Of a stretch of DNA of 64,000 nt, positions 8,685 to 17,598 are shown piece after piece. Made by a program: the position numbers and the translations under genes. The notes under the pieces are model-generated. The model saw nothing but the letters and a program-made list of their open reading frames with translations, had not been told where the DNA came from and did not search any database. Each line of letters begins with the position of its first letter. Within the stretch, counting starts at the first letter, position 1. Source of the DNA: JBCDCU01 sp039180865 (GTDB taxonomy: Bacteria > Pseudomonadota > Alphaproteobacteria > Rhizobiales > JACESI01). The stretch is taken from NCBI GenBank assembly GCA_039180865.1, contig JBCDCZ010000003.1, positions 3,296 to 67,295 on the forward strand. Reading direction: 5' to 3'.

Positions 8685-9797
8685 TTATTCTGCGGCATCC
8701 AGTTTTTGGAGCTGCTCATCAACGAGACCGTCATAGACATCCTGCGCAGGGCGCTGGTTGTCCATATTGATTTCCGGTACCATCGGCCCATCAAGCTTGG
8801 GCCCGCGCAAACCAACCATCATGGCCTTGAGCGGATTATTGGTGGCGTCAGCGGCAGCTGTCGGCTCGTAACCGCAATGGGCCATGCAGTCGGCACATTT
8901 CTCGTAACGTCCTGTCCCGTAAAGGTCCCAGTCCGTGTCTTCCATCAACTCTTTGAAGGTTGCAGCGTACCCTTCTCCGAGCAGATAACATGGCTTCTGC
9001 CAGCCGAAGACGTTACGTGTCGGCATACCCCACGGAGTGCACTGATATTGCTGATTGCCGGCGAGGAAGTCGAGATAAAGGGATGAGTGTGAAAGGGTCC
9101 ACTTGCGGCCCTTCCCGCGACGGAACACTTCTCGGAAGAACTCTTTGGTCTTTTTACGATTCAGGAAGTTGTCCTGATCCGGTGCGCGCTCGTATGCGAA
9201 GCCAGGTGACATCGATACGCCGACATCAAGGTCACGGCAAAAATCGAGGAAATCGACCAGATCGTCAACTGGGTGTCCGTCGAACACGGTGCAGTTGGTA
9301 TTGACCTGGAACCCTTTCGCTTTGGCCGCCTTAATGGCACTAACCGCCTTGTCGAAAATTCCTGCCCGGCACACTGACTTGTCGTGATGTGATTTCATTC
9401 CATCGAGATGGACAGAGAAGAAGAGATATTTGGACGGAGTAAAGAGATCGAGTTTTTTCTCAAGCAGGATGGCGTTTGTGCAAAGCGACACAAACTTCTT
9501 GCGGGCAACCAGACCAGCGACAATCTCACCAATCTCATTGTGGATGAGCGGTTCACCTCCTGGAATTGCGACAATTGGCGCACCGCATTCATCCGCAGCT
9601 TCAAGGCATTCTTCAACACTGAGGCGCTGCTTCATAATCCTTTTCGGGTAATCGATTTTACCACAACCGGCACACGCAAGATTGCATTGAAAAAGCGGTT
9701 CCAGCATGAGCACGAGCGGATAGCGTTTGTTGCCTTTCAGCTTTTGCTGAGCGACATAAGCTCCGACTTTTGCTTGCTGAAATAAGGGTACAGCCAC
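8685..9797 (-). CDS. hpnH: adenosyl-hopane transferase HpnH (radical SAM)
   Basis: This radical SAM enzyme of 370 aa has the cluster-binding Cys triad at residues 38, 42 and 45 (CNLACAGC). It is followed by the PGGEPL SAM-contact segment and a C-terminal Cys-containing region (CADCMAHCGYEP) typical of the HpnH family. HpnH couples a 5'-deoxyadenosyl radical to diploptene, giving adenosylhopane, the first step of side-chain extension. It is in the opposite orientation to hpnC-G and upstream of it lies ispH in the same direction (about 150 bp). Confidence 0.92.
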   Translation of the reverse strand: MAVPLFQQAKVGAYVAQQKLKGNKRYPLVLMLEPLFQCNLACAGCGKIDYPKRIMKQRLSVEECLEAADECGAPIVAIPGGEPLIHNEIGEIVAGLVARKKFVSLCTNAILLEKKLDLFTPSKYLFFSVHLDGMKSHHDKSVCRAGIFDKAVSAIKAAKAKGFQVNTNCTVFDGHPVDDLVDFLDFCRDLDVGVSMSPGFAYERAPDQDNFLNRKKTKEFFREVFRRGKGRKWTLSHSSLYLDFLAGNQQYQCTPWGMPTRNVFGWQKPCYLLGEGYAATFKELMEDTDWDLYGTGRYEKCADCMAHCGYEPTAAADATNNPLKAMMVGLRGPKLDGPMVPEINMDNQRPAQDVYDGLVDEQLQKLDAAE

Positions 9798-9949
9798 GTT
9801 ATTCGTCCTTCATATTTTCACACGCATCAACGCGCTATCTGTTTAGCCGGAATTTTGCAAACGGCCCATTGCTGCAGCGCAACACAAGTAGAATACCTGA
9901 CACTAGCAGTCATGTTTTCGTCACTATCACACTCGCGGAAAATTGCAAA

Positions 9950-11026
9950 TCAATCGCCGATCCGAGCGACAGCCGGAGGCAATTTGAAGCGGATGTCTTC
10001 CTGGATACCGCCCCTTTCGACAACCGAGATTTTCTTGAGACGAGAAAGCCGCTTGAGCACATCGTTCACCGTGCTTTCGGGCGCAGACGCCCCGGCCGTC
10101 ACACCAATGGATTTCGCTTTACGGATCCAGTCCGGGTCAAGCGCATCTGCGCTGCCGATGAGATAGCTCGGGATGCCGGCTTCGGATCCGATTTCACGCA
10201 GTCTGTTGGAATTCGAACTGTTCTGTGAACCGACGACAATCAGAACATCGATATCATCGATCATTTCCCTGACAGCCATCTGACGATTGTGGGTTGCATA
10301 ACAAATGTCGTTCGTGTCCGGTCCGACGATTTTCGGAAAGCGCTCGTGAAGTGCCATGATAATGTCACGGGTATCCGTCACGCTCAGCGTCGTTTGGGTA
10401 ACGTAAGCGACCTTGTCCGGATCGGCGACGTCGAGAAGCGCAATATCCTCCTTGCACGCAACCACGTGGACCGGCCCGTCGATTTGGCCGAGAGTCCCCT
10501 CAACTTCCGCATGACCACGGTGGCCGATCAGGACCACGTCATATCCCTTTGCAGCGTAACGTCGTCCTTCGATGTGGACTTTGGAAACAAGCGGGCAGGT
10601 TGCATCAATGACCTGGAGTTTACGTCCGGCGGCAGCATCTTCGACGACGCGTGCTACGCCATGCGCACTGAAGATCGTGACCGCACCGGAAGGAATTTCG
10701 TCCACCTCCTCGACAAAGATCGCCCCCTTGTCGCGCAATTCACTGACAACGCGTTTGTTATGAACGATTTCGTGTCGAACATAGACTGGGGCGCCAAACT
10801 TCTGGAGCGCGCGTTCGACGATATCTATGGCCCGCTCTACTCCGGCGCAAAATCCTCGTGGTGTCGCAAGGTAGACATTCACATTCTTGGTTACCGATGT
10901 AGTGTCGCGATCTCTCGCGCCGCGCGCTTCATCAGAGCGATGGCCAGCGCCCCCGTGCGCTTGGCCACTTCCTGTCGGGCTTTCGGCATATGTTGCAGTC
11001 GGACGGGAGGCCAAATGCATCTCCAT
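9950..11026 (-). CDS. ispH: 4-hydroxy-3-methylbut-2-enyl diphosphate reductase IspH
   Basis: This is the last MEP-pathway enzyme, making IPP and DMAPP with a [4Fe-4S] cluster. The three cluster cysteines are visible in GFCAGV, DATCPLV and DICYATHNRQ, and the substrate-binding His residues in HEIVHN and HRGHAEVEG. The C-terminal VGSQNSSNSNRL is also family-conserved. The reading frame has a non-conserved extension of about 48 residues; a GTG at 10882 would begin at VNVYLATP, so the true start is uncertain. Placement in the hopanoid region suggests it supplies isoprenoid precursor to HpnD. Confidence 0.92.
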   Translation of the reverse strand: MEMHLASRPTATYAESPTGSGQAHGGAGHRSDEARGARDRDTTSVTKNVNVYLATPRGFCAGVERAIDIVERALQKFGAPVYVRHEIVHNKRVVSELRDKGAIFVEEVDEIPSGAVTIFSAHGVARVVEDAAAGRKLQVIDATCPLVSKVHIEGRRYAAKGYDVVLIGHRGHAEVEGTLGQIDGPVHVVACKEDIALLDVADPDKVAYVTQTTLSVTDTRDIIMALHERFPKIVGPDTNDICYATHNRQMAVREMIDDIDVLIVVGSQNSSNSNRLREIGSEAGIPSYLIGSADALDPDWIRKAKSIGVTAGASAPESTVNDVLKRLSRLKKISVVERGGIQEDIRFKLPPAVARIGD

Positions 11027-11424
11027 TAATTACGCGCCCGGTGCATACAGCCGATCCCACCGGGGAACTCTTCTTGCGCAACGGCATAAATCCACGTCAC
11101 AAACGCCTTTAGAAGGACGGGAAAGTGTACGTGGCTTTGCCGCAGAACTGCTTGAAATTAGTTACTTACGTCTCCGCTGCGGGCAAGTCGTCGGGCCATC
11201 ACAAACACCTCTGACTGTGCAAATATTCAAAAATAGGTGCACAGAAGCAACCCTTTCCACAGCATGAACTGTCAGCAAGGTAAATTACAGAAGGTCAGGA
11301 TTATATCTTCCGGAGGGACAGTGAAGATTGCGGACATGATTCGGCAAATGGGACAGATAGCGACCCGCAATACTGGTCTGAATTGCGGGATTGCAGGAGC
11401 GACTAAGCGCAGCGTCTACTTTAG
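11027..11424. other. intergenic region upstream of ispH
   Basis: About 400 bp without a supportable gene. It must contain the ispH promoter on the minus strand. A short plus-strand frame with a fair ribosome site (GGAGGG before a GTG at 11321) runs through it into the hpnM 3' end but has no recognisable features. Confidence 0.5.
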
Positions 11425-11473
11425 GGTTCGTTTTCCACAGTGCACGGAGGATCCGTACTGCGGAAAACGAACC
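11425..11473. repeat. long stem-loop downstream of hpnM
   Basis: A 12-nt perfect inverted repeat (GGTTCGTTTTCC and GGAAAACGAACC) encloses a second, imperfect stem (CAGT..ACGGA / TCCGTACTG) and starts 15 nt beyond the hpnM stop. It may terminate or stabilise the hpnN-hpnM message; there is no clear T-run after it. Confidence 0.7.
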
Positions 11474-11487
11474 GGATCAGTCGCCAA

Positions 11488-12114
11488 TCAGGAACTGATG
11501 AAGGTTCTCAGGAACTGATTGAGGGAATCAGGGCCGGACTGTTTCACTTTGGACGTAAACTCAGCACGCTTCAGAACGAGGTTGGAAACGCCGCCAACGG
11601 AATAATCAATCACCCGGTACTTTCCACCGATTGCGCGCATACGCCAAACAACCGGCACTCTTCCGCTTCCTGTAGACAGACGGGCGGTGACCAGGACATC
11701 ACCCCGAACGGTTCTCACGCGTGTGATCTCCGGGTTGGGACCCTGGCGCCGGCCAAACTGGTTGACATAGAGCTTGCCAAGGTAGCGCGGAAGCAACGAG
11801 CGGAATTCCGAATTCTGACCGCTGCTGAACTTCTTTTTCTGCTTGCCGAGCAGCGCATTGGCCCATGTGCCGACTGCAAAGTGACTGCGCACGACACCGG
11901 CAACACCGTTCACACTGCTCGAATTTGCTTGCGCGGAAGCGAGCAATTGGCGGACCTGCGCTTCAGCAGCCTGTTCGGCGCCCGATTGCGCCAGAGCAGC
12001 GGGCGACAATGAAAGAACGAGAGCAGCCGAAAGAATCGAAATGGCGAGCGCCATTCGCGCCCGGATAGTGTGGATCGGTAAAGACACAAACGGAGAGTTC
12101 ATCGAACGCATCAT
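11488..12114 (-). CDS. hpnM: HpnM, MlaC/Ttg2D-like periplasmic lipid-binding protein
   Basis: This 208-aa protein has a signal peptide (hydrophobic core about residues 20-42, cleavage near ALAQ) and the MlaC/toluene-tolerance fold. Typical segments are FAVGTWANALLG, the helix FRSLLPRYLGKLYVNQF and the late strand pair VIDYSVGGVSNLVLKRAEF. MlaC-type proteins carry phospholipids across the periplasm; HpnM is the hopanoid-cluster variant. It lies about 100 bp downstream of hpnN in the same direction, supporting a shared role in moving hopanoids or lipids. An alternative start lies four codons in. Confidence 0.85.
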   Translation of the reverse strand: MMRSMNSPFVSLPIHTIRARMALAISILSAALVLSLSPAALAQSGAEQAAEAQVRQLLASAQANSSSVNGVAGVVRSHFAVGTWANALLGKQKKKFSSGQNSEFRSLLPRYLGKLYVNQFGRRQGPNPEITRVRTVRGDVLVTARLSTGSGRVPVVWRMRAIGGKYRVIDYSVGGVSNLVLKRAEFTSKVKQSGPDSLNQFLRTFISS

Positions 12115-12218
12115 TCATCCTTGTTTATCTGATCTGAAATCCTGTGAATGGGTTGGTCACCACAAGTCAAAACCCATGGCTAACAAAGTGCGCAGAACCT
12201 ACGCCCGTTCGGCGGTCG

Positions 12219-14924
12219 TTACCAGTCCATTTTGTCTGATATTTCGCTGCGCTTTATCATCTTGTCGAAAAGATCCATCAAAAGTGGCGTAATTAAGATT
12301 GTCGCGAGAAGCGTCGTCGTAATCGAAATGGCCAGCATTTGCCCCATACTCGCCGTGCCGCGATGGTCCGACACGCTCAACGTTGCGAAGGCCGCAATTG
12401 TTGTAAGCCCGCTGAAAAGGACAGCTCTCGGCGTACTTGTTTCATAAAGCGCACGGGAGTTCGCAATTCGATCCCTCCGCATGCCGATGTGAACGCCGCT
12501 ATCCACACCTAATCCTATGAGCAGCGGCAGAACGATGACATTGGCATAGTTGAACGGAATCTCGAAAACCACACTCGCAGCCGCGGTCATAATTCCAGCC
12601 ATGGCGAGCGGGATGAAGATTGCCGCCACCGTACTGAAACGCCTGAGCACAAGGTATGCCACAAACAGAATTCCGATACCGGCAATGGTAAGCGATTGTA
12701 TAATGGCACCCGACACAGTCTGCCCCGCTTTGACGATCTGGAGCGGAGACCCGGCCGCTTGTTGATCGAAGGTTTCGACCGCCGAGACAAAATCCTGCAA
12801 AACTTTTGGATCGCGAACGTCGCCCTCAGGCACGATATCAATGCGCCATCGTCCGTCCTCGGCAACATAACGGCTCTTAATACTGTCAGGCAGGTTTTCG
12901 CGGGTGACCTGATCAACTGCCAATTGTTGGTCAATTCTGGAGATCAGATCGGGAAAGAACAAGAACAGATCACTCTCAACCTGTGTCAGAAGTTCCGGCG
13001 AGCGGGACTTCAACTGGCTCAACGTTTCAGCAAGATTGGAAGCGTCAGGCCGCGCGGTCTCGGAGCGCAGGCGCGAGATGAATGCATCAATCGGAGCCTC
13101 TCCTTCCGGTAATTCAACGAGCGCTAGCCCTTCCCCGGATACGATGGTTTCCAAAGTGGGGTAGGCCAAATCCACCAACTCAAATTTCTCATCTTGCGCT
13201 TCGGGGACAAGATCATCGAGGGTCAGCGCTTTGTGAATGACAGGCAATGCTTCGAGGGCTCCCGCATCCTCAATGGCCTTTTCCGGATCCGTTCTAAGAA
13301 GCGAAAGCCGATAAGGCACAGTTTCAGCGCGCTCGGACAAAAGCCCGAGAGCGACCATTGAGGGAGCATCGGGGTCGCGGAGAGCAATCGGGTCCGCATC
13401 GAAGCGCACGTTGGGCGCTACAAGCAAAGCCGCGCCGAACCCGCCTACGATCGCCAGAGATACAAGCTTATGGGCAATTGGGAGCCCCTGGTCCCTTTTC
13501 TTGGAAGGTAACGAAGAATTCGAGCCGAGCGTTCTGTCCGCTTCCCGCTTGGCCTCCGTGGCGTCGTTAATGAGATGGCGATGGAACCATGGGACGCAGG
13601 AAATCAGCGCTGGAACAAGAGTCACAGACAGGAAAAATGCAACAAAAACACCGGCCGCCCCAATCCCCCCGAGTTGAGCGAGCCCCTGAAAATCCGTTGG
13701 CACGAACGAAAGAAAGGCAATCGCGGTCGTGACGCAACTCAGGAGCAAAGCCCCGCCAATGCCGTGTCCGAGACCAAGAAGCCGCGTCCTCAGATCCCGT
13801 TCCTTTGAATCGCCGATATGGGCAAGCACATGGATCGTGTAGTCGAGCCCAAGACCCACAAGCAGAACGACGAAGGCGACCGACACGAGATTGAGCGCAC
13901 CGAAAACGATTGCCGCGAATCCGGTCGTGATAATGAGTGCGCTCACCAGCGCAATCATTGTGACCGCGACATGTGCCACCGACCTAAACGCAATCCACAA
14001 AAGGATAGCGACGAGACCGAGTGAGAGCAGAAGCGAAAGGCCGATGCCGCGGGTGACGCTCCGCAACTCGTCGAAGCGCAACGCCGGATCGCCCGTCATT
14101 GAAACTTGAACAATCGATTGAAGATCCGGATCAAGACCCGCGATCGCATCATCGAGTGCCGTAATCGCAGCTTTGGCAGGCTGCAGCGCTTCAAAATCAA
14201 GTTTCGGCGTCACATAGACAATCCGCTGGACAGGCCCCTCCTCCGCTGTGTTTGCAACGTCCGTTTGTTCGGCATCGCCACCTTCGACAGCTTCGGCCTC
14301 ATCCGCTTCGGACGCTTTTGCCCAAGAAAGCGGCGAGAACCGCCCGTTGAGACGCGCATCGATTGTCACACGAACATCACGATAAAACTCATCGAGAAAT
14401 GAGCGATCGAATTCAGCGCCATCGGCTAGCTCTTCAGCTGTCAGCAGAGCGTGCCAGAATGTTGGTAACGTCGGATCCGCCCGCAGGCTTGCCAACAAAG
14501 ACGCGGATTTATTGAGCCGCTGGAGGCTTGAGTCGAGTTCATCGACGCCTTGATAAAGCAGGCCATTCGTCACAAAAAACGGGTCGACCGCAGGCGCAAA
14601 CACATCTTCGATCGAAGGATCGTCTTTGAGGCTTTCTCTAAGATCGCTCGCCGTTCGATCCGCCGCATCGCCGATTTCGCTTCTCACGACTACCACGATG
14701 GCATTTTTCAGCTCGGGAAAATCGCGATTGAGAGCCTGTGTTTTCTGCTGAAAGTCGAGATGCGGAGCGAGCATTTGGCTCGAATCGGTGTTCACGCTGA
14801 GGAACTGGACGGCGGAAACCACGCTGAGAACCAGTAAAAAACCGTAGCCGATGAGGAGCCGTATTGCATATCGATTCGCAAAACCGATGAGTCTTGCAAT
14901 AAGGCTGTCTGCAAACTTGACCAT
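12219..14924 (-). CDS. hpnN: hopanoid RND transporter HpnN
   Basis: This 901-aa MMPL/RND-type inner-membrane transporter has one N-terminal helix, a large periplasmic domain, a block of five to six helices (about residues 285-450), a second periplasmic domain and a final helix block (about 725-890). The sterol-sensing-like helices LLVGLGLDYTIHVLAHIG and LLIGLGVDSGVHIG repeat the same motif in each half, as expected for the duplicated RND architecture. HpnN is needed to move hopanoids to the outer membrane in Rhodopseudomonas. The interdomain loop near residue 215 is Glu/Ala rich. Confidence 0.9.
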   Translation of the reverse strand: MVKFADSLIARLIGFANRYAIRLLIGYGFLLVLSVVSAVQFLSVNTDSSQMLAPHLDFQQKTQALNRDFPELKNAIVVVVRSEIGDAADRTASDLRESLKDDPSIEDVFAPAVDPFFVTNGLLYQGVDELDSSLQRLNKSASLLASLRADPTLPTFWHALLTAEELADGAEFDRSFLDEFYRDVRVTIDARLNGRFSPLSWAKASEADEAEAVEGGDAEQTDVANTAEEGPVQRIVYVTPKLDFEALQPAKAAITALDDAIAGLDPDLQSIVQVSMTGDPALRFDELRSVTRGIGLSLLLSLGLVAILLWIAFRSVAHVAVTMIALVSALIITTGFAAIVFGALNLVSVAFVVLLVGLGLDYTIHVLAHIGDSKERDLRTRLLGLGHGIGGALLLSCVTTAIAFLSFVPTDFQGLAQLGGIGAAGVFVAFFLSVTLVPALISCVPWFHRHLINDATEAKREADRTLGSNSSLPSKKRDQGLPIAHKLVSLAIVGGFGAALLVAPNVRFDADPIALRDPDAPSMVALGLLSERAETVPYRLSLLRTDPEKAIEDAGALEALPVIHKALTLDDLVPEAQDEKFELVDLAYPTLETIVSGEGLALVELPEGEAPIDAFISRLRSETARPDASNLAETLSQLKSRSPELLTQVESDLFLFFPDLISRIDQQLAVDQVTRENLPDSIKSRYVAEDGRWRIDIVPEGDVRDPKVLQDFVSAVETFDQQAAGSPLQIVKAGQTVSGAIIQSLTIAGIGILFVAYLVLRRFSTVAAIFIPLAMAGIMTAAASVVFEIPFNYANVIVLPLLIGLGVDSGVHIGMRRDRIANSRALYETSTPRAVLFSGLTTIAAFATLSVSDHRGTASMGQMLAISITTTLLATILITPLLMDLFDKMIKRSEISDKMDW

Positions 14925-15212
14925 TCGTAACCCTGATGCTGAGAAATCCGCGGCGCGAGCGGGTGTAGCCGGTGAAAAAAGCGATGCTGTTTGAGACCGC
15001 CCCTCCCCGGAAGGTCAAGTCTTTTTCCATTGTTGCGCCGAGAACACAGAAATCCTCAATAAGGCTTAGGGCGGCCATTTGGCAAGCGATCTAAAAGTGT
15101 TAAATGGAAATTCATGAAGGAATGCGATGATCGTAAACACGAATTTTTGAGCGGTCGTCAGGGGTAGAGTCTGCGCAACGCGGACACAAAACCAAATTGA
15201 AGGGCAGAGCAA

Positions 15213-16175
15213 ATGATTGAACAGACCAGGGTCTTGGCGAGAAGAGCAGCTTCGCTGAAACACATCGTTATCGCGTCCGCTGCACTCGCTTTGCTTACGG
15301 GCTGTTCTACAGTTCACCACAACAACAGCGCACTTCTGATGGATAAGGGCCAAACGAAGTCTGCTGAAGCAACGGTCGAAAAGAAGGCCGAAACAGGATC
15401 GTTCGCGCTGCGCTCAATCCTGCGTCATGAATCGTCTTTCGCCCAAGAAGCCGAAATCGTTGAAGACGACGGCACCGAGATGGGCGAAGTCGGGGTGGAT
15501 GCCGAGGTTCGCGATCCATTGGAAGGACTTAACCGGGTCTTCAACGGCGTGAATCGGGGCATTGACCTCGCACTGATTCGCCCGATCTCCAAGGTCTATG
15601 GTGCGGTTGTCCCAAGCCCGATCCGCATGATGGTTGGAAATATTTTCCGTAATTTCGAAGCACCCGGCGATGTGGTCAATTACACATTACAGGGTAATGG
15701 CGCAGAAGCCGGCAAATCCCTGAAACGCCTCGTTATCAACTCGACCCTCGGTATCGGTGGTCTGTTCGACGTAGCCGATCATCTTGGCACGCCTTACAAT
15801 CCGACGGATTTCGGCCTCACACTCAATGACTGGGGTGTGGGTGAAGGTATCTATGTCGTAACGCCGCTTCTTGGACCAAGCACAACCCGGGACAGCATTG
15901 GCCGGATCGTTGATATTGCGCTCTACCCGACCACTTATATTGGCGTTATCACCGACTTTGATTTCGGCGGGACCATTTCGCGCGGTGTTGAAATTGTCGA
16001 CAAGCGGCAGCGTAACGGGCCTTTGCTTGACAATGTCATCTTCGCCTCGCCAGATCCTTATGTCACCCTTCGCTCGACATATATTCAACGCCGTCGTTCG
16101 CTAGCATCCGACAATATCCTCGGAGCGGAAGGCATGAACGATAATCTCCCGGTTATCGTCACGTCGGGCAGCTAA
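15213..16175 (+). CDS. mlaA: MlaA/VacJ outer-membrane lipoprotein
   Basis: This 320-aa lipoprotein has the lipobox LLTGC (Cys about residue 31), then a linker and the MlaA domain beginning at DPLEGLNRVFNGVN. NIFRNFEAPGDVVNYTLQG, GLFDVADHLG and DFGLTLNDWGVGEG are hallmark motifs. MlaA forms a ring in the outer membrane that removes misplaced phospholipid from the outer leaflet and hands it to a periplasmic MlaC. It diverges from hpnN, with about 290 bp between them. Its neighbour HpnM is MlaC-like, so the locus combines outer-membrane, periplasmic and inner-membrane lipid handling parts. A strong terminator follows. Confidence 0.92.
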   Translation: MIEQTRVLARRAASLKHIVIASAALALLTGCSTVHHNNSALLMDKGQTKSAEATVEKKAETGSFALRSILRHESSFAQEAEIVEDDGTEMGEVGVDAEVRDPLEGLNRVFNGVNRGIDLALIRPISKVYGAVVPSPIRMMVGNIFRNFEAPGDVVNYTLQGNGAEAGKSLKRLVINSTLGIGGLFDVADHLGTPYNPTDFGLTLNDWGVGEGIYVVTPLLGPSTTRDSIGRIVDIALYPTTYIGVITDFDFGGTISRGVEIVDKRQRNGPLLDNVIFASPDPYVTLRSTYIQRRRSLASDNILGAEGMNDNLPVIVTSGS

Positions 16176-16202
16176 TCCGTCAAAGCAGGATACAGAATTA
16201 AA

Positions 16203-16223
16203 AACCCGGCCCAAAGCCGGGTT
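16203..16223 (+). terminator. Rho-independent terminator after mlaA
   Basis: AACCCGGC pairs with GCCGGGTT across a 5-nt loop and is followed by a T-run, 27 nt after the mlaA stop. Confidence 0.9.
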
Positions 16224-16393
16224 TTTTGTTTCCTAGAACCTTGGAAAGCAGAAGCCCTCGGTTAAAACCGCCCGCCGCTCGCTTGGTTCCTGGAAGGTTC
16301 AAATGAACAGTGAATAAGATTGCAGTTTCCTGGAGACGAAACGCACGATTGGCTTGCATTCCCGAGATGCCCGCATTATCGGTGTGCGTCAGT

Positions 16394-16469
16394 GCCCCTA
16401 TAGCTCAGCTGGTAGAGCAACTGATTTGTAATCAGTAGGTCCGCGGTTCGAGTCCGTGTGGGGGCACCA
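16394..16469 (+). tRNA. tRNA-Thr(TGT)
   Basis: Complete 76-nt cloverleaf with encoded CCA. The acceptor stem GCCCCTA pairs with TGGGGGC, the D-arm is AGCTCAGCTGGTAGAGC, the anticodon stem ACTGA/TCAGT encloses loop TTTGTAA with anticodon TGT, and the T-arm contains GGTTCGAGTCC. Its 3' half is the integration target of the adjoining element, and the recombined tRNA is intact. Confidence 0.97.
16420..16469. repeat. attL: tRNA-Thr 3' segment
   Basis: The last 50 nt of the tRNA (anticodon stem to CCA) are repeated exactly at 46824-46873 in the same orientation; the bases on either side differ. This is the expected signature of integrase-mediated insertion in a tRNA gene. Confidence 0.95.
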
Positions 16470-16527
16470 TTTTTTTCAATACCTTGCGCTTGCTGACAAC
16501 TTGTTTTAATCGGCAGAAAATATCTCA

Positions 16528-16549
16528 GGGTAATCACAGGGGTAACAAA
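16528..16549 (+). repeat. candidate integrase arm site (left)
   Basis: A 22-nt sequence made of GGGTAATC, a 4-nt spacer (ACAG) and the end GGGTAACAAA. It matches 46676-46697 at 20 of 22 positions in the same orientation. It lies 58 nt inside attL. Confidence 0.65.
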
Positions 16550-16779
16550 CACCCCTCAACGGCATCGTTCAGAAACAACGATACTCAGCTTCCACATTCC
16601 TAGCTTTGAACACCAGAGCACAATCTCGGAAAATGAATAACATATTGCGCCTATACCTTCGATGATGCCGGTACGCGGCATCCAACAAGCAAAACCAAAA
16701 AACTCCCCTCTCATGGTCGAGATTGGTTCGCATTGAGTGGAATAATCGTTCACGAAAAACAGGAAGATTAAGCACGCGA

Positions 16780-17395
16780 TCTCCACAGCAGGTTCGGCAA
16801 GAAATGGAAAATCGAATATCCTTTACACTAGCACGAAATTCGCTCCGGCAGCGGAAAAATTGTTTGGCTGCGAAGTTTAGACAATGAAGAGCGCTCACGA
16901 TTCTTGAATGATTTACGGAACCTAATCGCCAAGGCCCCAATACTTGGGATTGCATGCGTAATAGACCGTCCAGGATATCAGGACCGATACAAGGAGAAAT
17001 TTAAAGAGAAAACCTTGGTCGATGTGCAAGACGGCCTTCAGTGTCGTTGTGGAGTGAACAGTGAAGTATGCAAGACAGCTAGACTGCAAACTGCGCGTAT
17101 ATCTTGAACGATGCAATGAGCCAGAGAACCGCCTGCTCAAGAGCTATTACGATGTGTTACGCAAAAACGGGATGCCTTTTTGATGGCACAAACTTGTCAA
17201 AATACTCCCTACTGACAAGAGAGGAAATTTCTTCCACGCTGTATGAGTTTAAGACAAAATACAAAAGCTCTCCGATGGCCTAGTACGCTGATTTGCTGCC
17301 TTGGCCGATGTGCATTGGTGGATATCATCGGAGCAATTGGGATTATCACAACTGTATATCAGACAATAAGCTCAACGATTGCATCTTTGATGAAT
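16780..17395 (+). pseudogene. decayed DUF3800 protein gene
   Basis: Fragments of a DUF3800-type protein (a family often on mobile elements, RNase-H-like fold) can be followed in two frames. HEIRSGSGKIVWL leads to IACVIDRPGYQDRYKEKF; then, in the same sense, FSVVVE-stop-TVKYARQL, LRVYLERCNEPENRLLKSYYDVLRK is read; after a frameshift comes YEFKTKYKSSPMA-stop-YADLLPWPMCIGGYH. At least three in-frame stops and one shift are present and no start is intact. It is the first gene inside attL and clearly non-functional. Confidence 0.75.
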
Positions 17396-17464
17396 GATCA
17401 ATCAAAACTCTCGGTATAAAACACAGCTGCTTCGAAAATGTTTCGGTTTAGCAATAAATACAAC

Positions 17465-17489
17465 AACCTCGCCGGTATAAAGCGAGGTT
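17465..17489 (-). terminator. possible terminator after 574-aa-frame secreted protein
   Basis: AACCTCGC and GCGAGGTT form an 8-bp stem with a 9-nt loop, 110 nt beyond the stop of the minus-strand gene. On that strand it is followed by a T-rich but broken tract, so termination is only possible. Confidence 0.45.
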
Positions 17490-17598
17490 TAAGGCGACCA
17501 CAATAGAGATCTCGTAGGCTAAACCTTAGTATTAATTAGAACAAAGACGGAGAAACATCAAGAACGCCACCTTTTGGGATACCTATCGAACCACTACA

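Noticed and set aside
11237..11518. Short plus-strand frame upstream of hpnM's end
   Set aside because: There is a passable ribosome site, but the frame runs through the long stem-loop and into hpnM antisense, and the product has no features.
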